DNA of 64,000 nt. Source: Scheffersomyces stipitis CBS 6054. Lineage: Eukaryota > Ascomycota > Pichiomycetes > Serinales > Debaryomycetaceae. Shown here one piece after another: positions 9,835 to 19,280 of the stretch (position 1 is its first letter; the number at the start of each line of letters is the position of its first letter). The stretch is taken from positions 124,001 to 188,000 of the forward strand of contig NC_009045.1 of assembly GCF_000209165.1 (NCBI RefSeq), written 5' to 3'. A program made the translations under genes and the position numbers. Below the pieces are notes generated by a model, which worked only from the letters and a program-made list of their open reading frames with translations, was not told the origin of the DNA and did no database searches.

Positions 9835-10872
9835 GGTTGAGAATTGATCTTTAATGGAGAAGAAGACTGAAGATTGTGGACAGAACAAACTCGGTGGAAA
9901 TTTATGAAATAGTCTGAGCTTTCCGGGTGCGAATTTCCTAAACTTAATGTACAGTAGGCATTTACAGAATGTGCTTTCAGGGCAAAAGTACTTGAGCTAT
10001 TAAAGACATCGTAAGTTTCTTATGAAAGGTGTACATAAGAGTTATAGTGTCTACAGAGAGATGTAAATCGAAAATTTCAACCCTTAACGTCATTCCAGGG
10101 AGTTTAGTCCGATTTTTTCTCACCTCAGTCGTCTTTATTATGGAAGTAGTATATACAGAATTTGGGTGCAAAAAGTACCAAATCTACGATATCCTTTTAA
10201 TAAGTACGCATACACTTCGTAACTAGGGGTAGTAAATATAATAATATAAAAAAGGGGTTGGGTTGGGTTGGGAAGTTGGGAATGTATAGAGCTATACAAT
10301 AGAGGTGCAGGGGTGGGTGAATTCTTTCTCTGAAGAATGGATAAGGGTCCAGGATACCCACTCTGTTTACGGAAGCCACAGAGAAAGAGGTTTCAACAAC
10401 CTTGCTGCACTCATAGTGCACAGCCAGCCGAGCCATCATTGTCACTTAACAAATTAATAAAATAAGGTAGATATACCGGTAAAAGAAATAATGATCGAGA
10501 TCGAAATATTAGACATTAGGAGCGGTGCCGGTAGCACCGACATTTCTAAGCATAGAATTGGGTTTGGGGATGGTAAAGAGTCCTCCTCTTTCCACCAATA
10601 TCCAGATGCTGTACACCAGAAATCTGACAAATGATTATCGTAAGGGTTAATTCAAGAGAACAAAGCGATTTTTCTCATATCAACGCTTTATCCTCACACA
10701 CACACATATTCTTCATGACCCAGCAAAAAACACATAGTCAGACTTTGGAAACAGTACCAGAAATCAGAGAAAAAGAAGAGAGCCCTCTAACAGTTGATAA
10801 AACAGGCAAACTCCGAAGAGCAAATAAAAACAAACTAAGCAATCAGACACGACTTGCATGTCTGCTAGTTAC
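9835..10872. other. Intergenic between APM3 5' end and FET3 3' end
   Basis: This kilobase holds the APM3 promoter and the FET3 3' flank. Visible structure is a G-rich tract at 10254-10280, further G runs near 10310 and 10557-10575, and a hairpin at 10523-10539 (6-bp perfect arms CGGTGC/GCACCG, 5-nt loop). I see no convincing gene. Confidence 0.6.
10254..10280 (+). repeat. G-quadruplex-type (GGGTT)n tract
   Basis: Five runs of three or four G are separated by TT, TT, TT and AAGTT. This meets the strict intramolecular G-quadruplex pattern with two-base loops, a high-stability class. The G-rich strand is the plus strand, opposite in sense to both flanking genes. Confidence 0.85.
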
Positions 10873-12729
10873 TTACTTAGTATGTTCACCAGAAGAACTG
10901 GATTCTTCTTCTTGGTCATCGTCATCATCGATGTCGACGTCCAAGCCTCTAGCGACTCTTTCTTCGACGTCCTTGATGTCAGCCATACCGTAAACGGCAA
11001 TAGCGGCCAAACCTAAGAAAGCAGCGATAACAGAGAAGACCAATGCTACAATACCTCTGGCAGTGAATCCACTTGGCAATGGTTTGTGCTGGACGTTTTC
11101 ACCACTCAAGTCGAGCATGTCCACAGAGTTACCAGCAGCATTGGCATCAAGAGGGATTCCATGGGCAGAACAGGCATCTTTGAAGTCATCAGTCAAAGCT
11201 TGTCTACTGTCAGAAACAATACCTTGAGGGTCTTCAATCAAAGTTAAAGCCAAACCTTGATCCAAATGCCACTCAATATGACAATGGAAGTACCAAACAC
11301 CAGGGTTGTCTGCCTTGAATCTCATCACAATGTACGATTGAGGTCTAACATAGACAACATCACGAGACATTGGGTGCTCTGGCCATTCAGCGTGATCAGA
11401 GATGTTGAAAGCAACAGGTGATTCGGTGTCTGGAATTTCTTCGTGTCTCTCAATCAATTGGAAAACATGACCGTGCAAATGGAAGGGATGTTTACCAGTG
11501 TCCTGGTTATTCAAAACAATGTCGACAATGTCATCCTTCTGCAACACAAAAGCATTGGTGTTGGTACCGTATACGATTGGGTTAGTGTTGTCGTCACCAG
11601 CAGCGAACACAGTGGCCAAAGTAGGAGTCTTAGGAGCAGTGTAAGTGATGTTGTTGAAGAAAGCGTAGTTGACACCGTTACCCAAGTTGTCCATAACCAC
11701 ATCGACAGTAACGGTGTAGTCTGGGTCGTCCAACAAGGTAGCGTTGTTCAATGGTCTCAAATAGAAGTCATCAAAGTAGTCATCGATAGAGTCGAGGAAG
11801 TACTCAGAAGGAGCTTCTTCTTCGAAAGCCGTCTGGTTGTAGACGATGTAGTTGGTAGAATTCAAAATCAAATCGGATGGAATTACATCCAACATGTCGT
11901 CATCAATCTTGTTCATGAAAGCGTAGTTTCTTGATGTGTCGTTCTTTGTAGTGATCAACACAGTGTAACGTTGGGCAACAGTGATATATAACAAGTCAGT
12001 GGTGTTCTTCTCGACATAGATACCATCTACTTCTACGATGGTGAATTCATGGTCTTCCATGTAGAGGTACTGCGATACAAAACCACCCATGTTAATAATT
12101 CTCACCAAGTAGGTCTTGTTGGGCTCTACTTGCCATGTGACGTTTCTGGATTCGTTGAACAACGTGTTCTGAGGAATAGGTTCAGCACCAGTAGGGTTGA
12201 ATCTCGATAAGAAACTTGGAACCAAGACAGTAGCAGTGTCGTGGTAGTGCTCACTAAGAGTTAAGACGACTTCTTCGTCGTAGTCATCCTTGTAGGGGAA
12301 GTCATCATCCTCGATGATGAACACACCTCTCATACCGTCACCGTACTGACCTTGGGTATGCGAATGGTACCAGAAAGTACCTACCTGAGTCACTGTGAAG
12401 TTATACAAGTAGGTTTGGCCAGCAGGGATTGGACATTGAGTAACGTATTCAGGTCCATCCATCTGGTTGGAACCTTCTTGGAATAAGCCGTGGAAGTGCA
12501 AAGTGGTGTTCTCGGTTTCGAAGCCGTTGATCAAGTACAATTGGATTCTGTCGCCCTTCTTGACTCTCAAAGTAGGCAAGGGCCACGAGTTGTTGAACCC
12601 AATCATCTTTCTTTCAAAGGTACCATCGGGGTTGGCATCGACCCAGCCGGTCTCGAACCACCAGGTATGGGTTTCGGCACATACGAGCGATGTGATGAAG
12701 GAAAAGAGCAAAAACGAAGTCAACTTCAT
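10873..12729 (-). CDS. FET3: Multicopper ferroxidase, high-affinity iron uptake
   Basis: The 618-residue protein is a Fet3-type multicopper oxidase. A signal peptide (residues 1-18) leads into the extracellular cupredoxin domains. Copper ligands are visible as HFHG (78-81), WYHSH (120-124), HPFHLHG and the C-terminal HCHIEWH. A single membrane helix follows at about residues 560-585, and the cytosolic tail is strongly acidic (DDDDDQEEE). Such proteins oxidise Fe2+ to Fe3+ at the plasma membrane for transport by the Ftr1 permease, using four copper atoms loaded in the Golgi. Many NxS/T sites fit a secreted glycoprotein. No FTR1 lies next to it. Two candidate iron-GATA sites lie upstream (13414-13422 and 13485-13493). 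CTG-clade yeasts often carry several FET paralogues, so the exact orthologue is uncertain. Confidence 0.92.
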   Translation of the reverse strand: MKLTSFLLFSFITSLVCAETHTWWFETGWVDANPDGTFERKMIGFNNSWPLPTLRVKKGDRIQLYLINGFETENTTLHFHGLFQEGSNQMDGPEYVTQCPIPAGQTYLYNFTVTQVGTFWYHSHTQGQYGDGMRGVFIIEDDDFPYKDDYDEEVVLTLSEHYHDTATVLVPSFLSRFNPTGAEPIPQNTLFNESRNVTWQVEPNKTYLVRIINMGGFVSQYLYMEDHEFTIVEVDGIYVEKNTTDLLYITVAQRYTVLITTKNDTSRNYAFMNKIDDDMLDVIPSDLILNSTNYIVYNQTAFEEEAPSEYFLDSIDDYFDDFYLRPLNNATLLDDPDYTVTVDVVMDNLGNGVNYAFFNNITYTAPKTPTLATVFAAGDDNTNPIVYGTNTNAFVLQKDDIVDIVLNNQDTGKHPFHLHGHVFQLIERHEEIPDTESPVAFNISDHAEWPEHPMSRDVVYVRPQSYIVMRFKADNPGVWYFHCHIEWHLDQGLALTLIEDPQGIVSDSRQALTDDFKDACSAHGIPLDANAAGNSVDMLDLSGENVQHKPLPSGFTARGIVALVFSVIAAFLGLAAIAVYGMADIKDVEERVARGLDVDIDDDDDQEEESSSSGEHTK

Positions 12730-13484
12730 GATTGCAAATGGTTCACTAGCTTAAATGTACTAATCTGTCAAGCTGCAACTAGGTATGGCAAAAATGGCTA
12801 AAATAGGCTTCACTCGCACACAGTGGACCGGTTCAGATTTGAAAAATACGTCAAGGGAGGTATTTTTCTTTGTGTGAGAGATGAAGTGATTGTCTAGATC
12901 TACGAACGATAAGGTACGGACTAGGAACTAGATTCGAACAAAACAAAAATTAATCTGGATTGAATCAATTAGGAATAAAAATCAACTCACCATAATTTTC
13001 CACACCTAGTTCAAAGCGGTCGGGATGAGAGCAAATATATACTGACATTTTGGACCAGGATGGAACCTGGAAAATTTCCATGTCTGAGCGTTTGCCCAGA
13101 CATTTTCCACATGCATGCAGCCTATGCAAGAAGAAAATGTAAATTGCGACAGAAAATTACGAAACAGTACGAAAAAAAGATGGTTCTGGCTTAACCACTG
13201 AGACTTAGTTTTGATTCCAAGACCGCTAAAAAATGTCAGGAATGTTCTTTGTGTCCGAAAAGGCTTAGCAGCACCAGAATACAGACTCGAGCTTCCCAGT
13301 TCTGCTCTTTGCCCAGCATTGAAATAAGGGGCCCTAGATGACAGCACCTGAAGCTAGTTCCTAGCAGTCTAACTAATCCATAAGAACTTCTTAACAGATG
13401 TCATAGCATTTCCATCTGATTAATTTTGTCCTGCACGCAGAGAAAATGTCTGCTTCACCCAATGAATAACATGCATTTTGATCA

Positions 13485-13493
13485 ATCAGATAA
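13485..13493 (+). promoter_or_regulatory. Candidate iron-responsive GATA site upstream of FET3
   Basis: ATCAGATAA matches the ATC(A/T)GATAA element bound by the fungal iron-sensing GATA repressors (Fep1, SreA, Sfu1). It lies about 755 bp upstream of the FET3 start. A one-mismatch copy, ATCTGATTA, lies at 13414-13422. Function is inferred. Confidence 0.45.
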
Positions 13494-14837
13494 CACTACT
13501 CTCATTATTTTGGGCGAATATTTTCCATTTCTTGTTAATTTCCGAATCTCGCTCGGTCTTTTTTCTACGCAAATTATGTGCCATTCCTGGAGAATTTGCA
13601 CCTTCCACTCTTATTGGCTGATATCGGGGAGACGGTCCCTGTGAAACTGTGCAACTATTGACGAAATGCTCTACACGAGCGGCTGACCAGCCACAAGGAC
13701 CAGAAATACAGACAGCCGGGCACGACAACTGACACCACTAGACGACTACAAGGACACAGAATTTTTTTTTCGTGGGCAATGCTCCCTGGAGCAGCCTGCG
13801 GCATCGTGGAGTTTCTCGCTATTACAAATTTTTTGTAACGTCTAGCCAGAGCGGAGCCTCTATCGTCATTGTCATGTTACGTATTGTTCTATGTACCTGT
13901 CCGTCTAGTGGACTTTGTTCTGCTGTTCTCGACGTCTCCTACGTAATTTCTCGCCGAAGACGGTGGTCCAGTCGCTGGAGATTCGGTGAGGTCATAAGTG
14001 AGCATTCGTTATCAAATAAAAATTTTCTTTTACTGACTACGTAATTAAACATTTCAGATCTCCTGACTATTTGATTGGCACATTGCAGATTTGCATCTGG
14101 TAGCCCTACGCCATTCAGAGCGATTGTGGATTGAGTTTCTGGCAGACTTCCTTCTCCTGGCTCGACGAAAAAGTTCTGTGCCATTCAAGGCAAGCCGTGC
14201 CCGTTGAACAACGGAATTTGTGCATCCACAGGCTTTATAATTTGCACATCTGGTTTGTATCCAGTTTGAGGGATATTGTTCTGAGGGAGCCATTGTGATT
14301 GGTGTTAACTGATGAATCTGATTAGCAGCCGAACTCAAAGCCTTCAGACATTTTTGGCCTAAACGGGCCATGACCGCATCCCACCCTCCTGGGTCCTCAT
14401 TGGCTGCCTGCACCGTGTGCGTCCACGTCGCGAAAAATAGTCCCGAGATGGAGCAGATATTTTTTATTTCGACACTCAAATTTTTATCGATTCCATCAGT
14501 GTCTGGGGTTGGGCAGAAGATAGAGGCAGAGTTTCACCGGCTTCACAACCAGGAAATCAGCCAACTTCAGCTCCACCAAAGCCCCTACACACTTTGATTG
14601 GCTTATTATTCCGATTATTTCTGCCATTGTCCCGATTGTGATTAGACTTCTCGGATCTCGCTATTCGTATTAGTCCATGAGTTAATTTTGAATTTCTCGT
14701 AAGGCTATTTCCATAATGACGTCTGACGACATTTTTGTCATTAGCAACGTCAAATGTAAGGCTGAAATACGCGACATTTCAATCTCCAGCCGACGACAAT
14801 GGCCACATCGGACAGCAGAATTCGGACACCCAGAATC

Positions 14838-14868
14838 CTCGAGGAGGAGTGGCTCCAACCTCCTCGAG
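14838..14868. repeat. Perfect 10-bp inverted repeat
   Basis: CTCGAGGAGG (14838-14847) and CCTCCTCGAG (14859-14868) are exact inverse complements around an 11-nt loop. It could form a stable hairpin in DNA or RNA. Confidence 0.85.
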
Positions 14869-15428
14869 CAGACTCGAGTTGAAGCCCAGTTCTGAAGTCC
14901 AGCTTGTGCGAAGAGATTTATTTCGTCCCTACTGGCCAATGGTGCTACCCGGCACCGTTGTTCCGGTTCTTTCCTCGGCAATCTCAGCAGCAAATCTCAG
15001 CGATCTGGATCTCCAGCAAAGGAGCCAAACCACCGTCCGTTCACACAGCCATGTCCGATCTTCTGCATCACATGATATATTGCACATTCACGGATACTTG
15101 TGCCATACCGTCCATTTGCACATATCTCGGGCACCAGACTTGAGGCACGTGATCTCACCCACGTTACCCTTCTTCTCCATTATTCGGGAATACCAACATC
15201 GTGCATCCTGCAGACAGATTCATCACCTGTTAAGAAAATTTCAGCTACGTTTTGCAATTCACGTATACCACTTTTGTTTTCTACCAGGAATCCGTCTAGC
15301 CTCGGTGCTAACGTGTCACAACGTGTTTCTAAGTCCGTAAAGAGAGGGAATTGTTAGAAGCCGCTGGAAGTGTCTGTCGGGTCGAAACCGTGTCTGTCTG
15401 GCTTACGCTATCTCAAACGTCTGAATTG

Positions 15429-15535
15429 TTTTGCAACTCCAGACTCACAACCAGATTTTAACGAATTTTGCAACTTTATTCACAGAAAATTTGCAACCGC
15501 AGCGAATAAGAAATTTGCAGCCGTATTCACATACA
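15429..15535 (+). repeat. Degenerate TTTGCA(A/G)C repeat cluster
   Basis: TTTGCAAC or TTTGCAGC boxes begin near 15430, 15467, 15490 and 15514, three of them spaced about 24 bp and followed by ATTCACA- or GAATAAG-like sequence. The cluster sits 260-370 bp upstream of the hydrolase start at 15798 and may be a promoter element array. Confidence 0.6.
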
Positions 15536-15797
15536 AGTTCTCTCGGGAAAACCGTTACTTTCTTTAAAATTTTAAAAGTTTGCATTCTACTATTTCTTGT
15601 ACGGTAGACTTGTATATTGGTTAGCTGATTTTCTCAGTTTACTTCTTTTTCTGATTTGATCTGATATAACTGACTTAGCAGGTTTCGCTCGAGAGCTGAG
15701 ATTGCTGAGATCACTCATTTTACTAATACTTGCTAGTGTTATATTACTATTCACTCAAAACGTCATTTGATATTTTCTTTACTGACTAATATTTTCA

Positions 15798-17174
15798 ATG
15801 ACTTCCAGGGTAGCTACACGCTACCTTTCCAGTTCGATGTCAACGTGCAACTCGACACCTAGCTTCAATTTCGATTTGAACAACTTGTTAAACCAGGTGA
15901 ACTCGAACGTTTCTGCTTTGGTCCGTAGAAAACACGTCAATAGTGATGGGCTAACTGCCAACCAAACTACATCTGGTCCAGTTTCTTCTGCGAAAACGAA
16001 ACCGAAATCAGTTGCTCACCAGTATAAGAGATCGACCCATCCAACCTCCGTTCCACTAAATAGGTTGTTCAAAAACCAGTTCCCACTCTCAATCAGAGAG
16101 TCGTTTGATGACTATTCGTATAGAAGAGATCCTCTCAAGTTCCAGCACACTTTGCTCCTGGCTTTGCCCTTCTTTCCAGAACCAGATGTAACGGGAAGGT
16201 CTTCACAAGTGATCCAGACTGTGATCGATGAAGAAGGAAATTATATAAACGAGTTCGTCATCTATCCGCCAGGTAAATCTGAAGCTGATACCAAGACATT
16301 GAACCATCTCATAATGGTCCACGGCTACGGTGGAGGTCTCGGATTTTTCCTCAAGAACTTTGACAAGATTTCCACTGTAGATAACTGGTGTGTTCATGCC
16401 ATCGATCTCCTTGGCTACGGGTGTTCTTCGCGTCCGCCGTTCAAGCTTGAGAAAGAAGATATCCATAGTGTAGACAACTGGTTCCACGACTCGTACGAAG
16501 CCTGGTTGAGAAAGAGAAACCTCTATGACTTACCCCCTCTGCAAGTCCTTGTAATGGCCCATTCTATGGGTGCGTACTTGATGGGTACATATGGCATCAA
16601 GAGAAATCCCGATTTCTGCCATAAGCTCCTTATGGTATCACCAGGTGCCATCATCAAGCATCGTAAGCCAGTTCCCGTTCCCTTGTACTTTGCCAAATTG
16701 TGGGAGCAGAACATTTCTCCATTTGTATTGGTGAGAAAGACTGGACCGCTAGGTTCTAAAATCGTTAGTGGCTGGTCTTCCAGACGTTTTGCCAAATTGA
16801 CAAGACAAGAAGCCACCTGGCTCCACAAGTATGCCTATGGTATCTTCCTGAGCCCCGGCTCGGGTGAATATATGTTGAACTACTTGCTTGCACCAGGGGC
16901 AGACGCCAGATTTCCATTGATAGAGAGAGGCATACACAAGCTTCGGTGCAAATTGGGATGGTGGTATGGCAAAGAAGATTGGATGGATGTCAAGGGGGGA
17001 CAGCTCTGTTCCAATATCATCAACAACTACTACCATGATCCTCACCGCAGTGAGATTATAGAAGTCGACGATAGCGGACACCATATCTATCTTGATAACA
17101 TCGACAAATTTAACGAATTACTAACCAACGAAATGAAGCAAATGAACGAGGAACTTAAAAGCGAAAGCACATGA
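15798..17174 (+). CDS. Alpha/beta hydrolase, ABHD5/CLD1-ICT1 family
   Basis: The 458-residue protein has an alpha/beta-hydrolase fold. The oxyanion phrase is HGYGGG (about 175-180). The nucleophile elbow reads AHSMGAY with Ser256, a variant of GxSxG that has Ala in place of the first Gly. Catalytic Asp is probably in YGKEDWMD, and the terminal His is in HHIYLD (428-433), which also forms the HxxxxD acyltransferase motif of the CGI-58/ABHD5 group. Yeast members are Cld1 (mitochondrial cardiolipin deacylase), Ict1 and Ecm18 (lysophosphatidate acyltransferase). The basic, Ser-rich N terminus (MTSRVATRYLSSSMS) suggests a mitochondrial presequence, favouring a Cld1-like role in cardiolipin remodelling, but the substrate cannot be set from sequence alone. 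It converges on UBA3. Confidence 0.88.
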   Translation: MTSRVATRYLSSSMSTCNSTPSFNFDLNNLLNQVNSNVSALVRRKHVNSDGLTANQTTSGPVSSAKTKPKSVAHQYKRSTHPTSVPLNRLFKNQFPLSIRESFDDYSYRRDPLKFQHTLLLALPFFPEPDVTGRSSQVIQTVIDEEGNYINEFVIYPPGKSEADTKTLNHLIMVHGYGGGLGFFLKNFDKISTVDNWCVHAIDLLGYGCSSRPPFKLEKEDIHSVDNWFHDSYEAWLRKRNLYDLPPLQVLVMAHSMGAYLMGTYGIKRNPDFCHKLLMVSPGAIIKHRKPVPVPLYFAKLWEQNISPFVLVRKTGPLGSKIVSGWSSRRFAKLTRQEATWLHKYAYGIFLSPGSGEYMLNYLLAPGADARFPLIERGIHKLRCKLGWWYGKEDWMDVKGGQLCSNIINNYYHDPHRSEIIEVDDSGHHIYLDNIDKFNELLTNEMKQMNEELKSEST

Positions 17175-17365
17175 GCACCAGGGGTGCACCAATAGAATAC
17201 TTTTAGTTAGACTAATAAATGTTGATATTGATAAAGTAAAAGAATACTGTGATATTGATAGTCATGAGCTAATAGCAACACCTAGGTGGTGCTGTCTCTA
17301 TACCCGTACAGTTGATACTAGACATGAATCGTAGCATGTATTTGCATTTGACATTACTTACATTA

Positions 17366-18682
17366 TTACATTAGACTGGAGTTGACATCGTCGGGTTCTA
17401 CTTCAGGACCAGTAAACTCCACAGTTAACCTTAATGAGATAGGAAGGTTGGGATCTGTGATCACTACTTCGTCTCCAGCTCTTACCAAGGTGTTGAACTT
17501 TTTGGCCAAGTTTGGTCTTGTGGCTTGTTCCAAATTAGGAGGGTTGCGCAAGTAGAGAGATTTCTCAGCTGTTGTTAATGAAGGCAGCAGCATTTGGATC
17601 TCTTGTTTGCCAGAGATTTCTTCGATGAATCTATCTAGTGTCCACCAGTTTTTCGCTATAACTTTCTTGGACATGTTGCCACACACGGGACAGTTAGGCC
17701 TGCGGCTATGGGCATATGTGTATGTGAATATGGATTCGTCTCCAGCATACATCATATAGTTGTTTAGGATGGGATTGGTGTTGGTGACGATTTTGAAGGC
17801 TTCGTTGCAACACGATGCAGCTATGATAGCGTTAGTAGAGGCTATTGCAGGTATTATATTCTTAACAACCCCTAAGGTCAATTGTTTGGTAACGCCTTGG
17901 ATGTTGAATAGCTTAGCTCTAGCCAAAGCTGTCTCATACATCCATTGAACCAGTTCTGGGTCGTCAGCATCGAACTTGCGACCAGGAAAGTGTTTTGGCC
18001 ACTCGATTACTGAAGCAAATTCTATACAATGTTCAGGCAATCTAGGCGTATTCGCAATGGTACAAACGGGATACGTCGTTTTCGGCGATAGCAAATCGAG
18101 AGTACATTCGTAGCAAGATGTCAATGTCGGGAGAATCACACGGGACTGCCCACGAAATCCCTCGGTTCCACCGTCAACCATGGGTATCAAGTTGTTCAAC
18201 TCGGAATCTACAAGGCTGACTACAGTGGCATTTATCCATCTTCGGGCTTCTATACTATCCAATCCACAGACAATAACTCCAAACTGGCGATAGTATTCCA
18301 AAGGTTTATCCTGGATCTTTCCAAAGTATGGCGTGATCTTCAACTCTTCGTCACCGATTCGTTCTTGTATAAACCGTGCAGCCACCTCGGCCTTTGAGTG
18401 ACCCACGTCTTTGGGACGAAAGAGAAACTGTCTGTTCAAGTTGGACACGTCGATTGTGTCCATGTCTATCACATGGATCTTTTTGAAGCCAGTAAGGGCC
18501 AAATTCTTGAGGATTTCGCAGCCCAAACCTCCGGCACCTATAACCAATACAGTGGTCGTTCTGAGAGCCTCGGCAGCCTCATCAGCATTGTATTCATCTG
18601 GAACCTCGTTATAAGGACCGATATTTCGCAATATCAGCTCAATCGAAGAAATGTCCCTGGCACTATGAGTAGCTACCGACAT
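17366..18682 (-). CDS. UBA3: NEDD8/Rub1-activating enzyme E1 catalytic subunit
   Basis: The 438-residue protein is the catalytic half of the Uba3-Ula1 E1, which adenylates Rub1/NEDD8 and passes it to Ubc12 for cullin modification. The nucleotide-binding loop GAGGLG lies at residues 49-54, with the conserved DMDTIDVSNLNRQFLF strand following. The catalytic Cys is Cys207 in YPVCTIANTP. Zinc ligands are visible as CYEC (190-193) and CPVCG near residue 330. The C-terminal 90 residues look like the ubiquitin-fold domain that recruits the E2. S. cerevisiae Uba3 is shorter (299 residues), so this form is closer to the full-length eukaryotic enzyme. Confidence 0.95.
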   Translation of the reverse strand: MSVATHSARDISSIELILRNIGPYNEVPDEYNADEAAEALRTTTVLVIGAGGLGCEILKNLALTGFKKIHVIDMDTIDVSNLNRQFLFRPKDVGHSKAEVAARFIQERIGDEELKITPYFGKIQDKPLEYYRQFGVIVCGLDSIEARRWINATVVSLVDSELNNLIPMVDGGTEGFRGQSRVILPTLTSCYECTLDLLSPKTTYPVCTIANTPRLPEHCIEFASVIEWPKHFPGRKFDADDPELVQWMYETALARAKLFNIQGVTKQLTLGVVKNIIPAIASTNAIIAASCCNEAFKIVTNTNPILNNYMMYAGDESIFTYTYAHSRRPNCPVCGNMSKKVIAKNWWTLDRFIEEISGKQEIQMLLPSLTTAEKSLYLRNPPNLEQATRPNLAKKFNTLVRAGDEVVITDPNLPISLRLTVEFTGPEVEPDDVNSSLM

Positions 18683-19280
18683 GGCACGGGGTTTGATTTT
18701 AGACTAAAACAGCAATCTGTATGTGACAACTGAGAGTCGTTTCAACAAAGAAAACAAAGAAGACAAAGAAAAATAAAGGAATTATATTTTAGTTAGGAAG
18801 TGAAATATTCTGATTCCTTTTGAACCTGGATTATACCATGGAACCTGTCCAAATCGAGAAATGATAAATAAATGGCGCCTGCAGATAGCAAACACTTACC
18901 AACTACATTATTGTCTAATTGGGCATAACGCCATTTTGCAGCTACGAAACGGTGGGGAAAGAATGACATTCTAGACTTGGAAAGTTTCAAGAGTTCTTTT
19001 CGTATATGGAACCATCAGACAATCATTTTTTTCCATCTTTATATGACGTCTACTACTCAAAATGGACATTATGGAGAACTACCATAGTGCCCTTTGTATA
19101 GAGAAGAATACCTTGCTTGACCTTGCACAATACCCAATGCAATTAATGACTACATATCACAGTACGGTATATCTAGCATACATTCATGTTATCTACATCC
19201 TGTTATGGTCTAAGCCTGATTCGGCCGTCTATAAGCAGAAGTCACAAAATAGAACGCACATCAAAATGTAGGCATGCGCC
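18683..19280. other. Intergenic UBA3 5' flank / RAD52 3' flank
   Basis: AT-rich spacer holding the UBA3 promoter and the RAD52 3' UTR. I see no gene. A TCGTATA heptamer near 18997 matches the sterol-response core of Upc2, but one copy is within chance. Confidence 0.5.

Larger units (their letters stand above)
12730..15797. other. 3.07-kb gene-free region between FET3 and the ABHD5-type gene
   Basis: The two flanking genes are divergent, so both promoters are here. No open frame in it resembles a known protein, and the longest (about 200 codons, near 14735-15340) lacks coding character. The sequence looks less AT-rich than other spacers and holds several perfect hairpins: 13822-13838 (7-bp arms) and 14838-14868 (10-bp arms). 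A cluster of degenerate repeats lies at 15429-15535. An unannotated noncoding RNA is possible, but no known family was recognised. Confidence 0.6.

Noticed and set aside
11443..11934. 163-codon frame antisense to FET3
   Set aside because: Same codon-bias effect; no domain and no separate promoter.
12925..12945. tRNA B-box-like GTTCGAATC on the minus strand
   Set aside because: The flanking bases do not pair into a T-stem, and no A-box or acceptor stem is found.
14735..15340. About 200-codon frame in the FET3-hydrolase spacer
   Set aside because: His/Ser-rich random-looking product, and overlapping frames of similar length exist in other phases.
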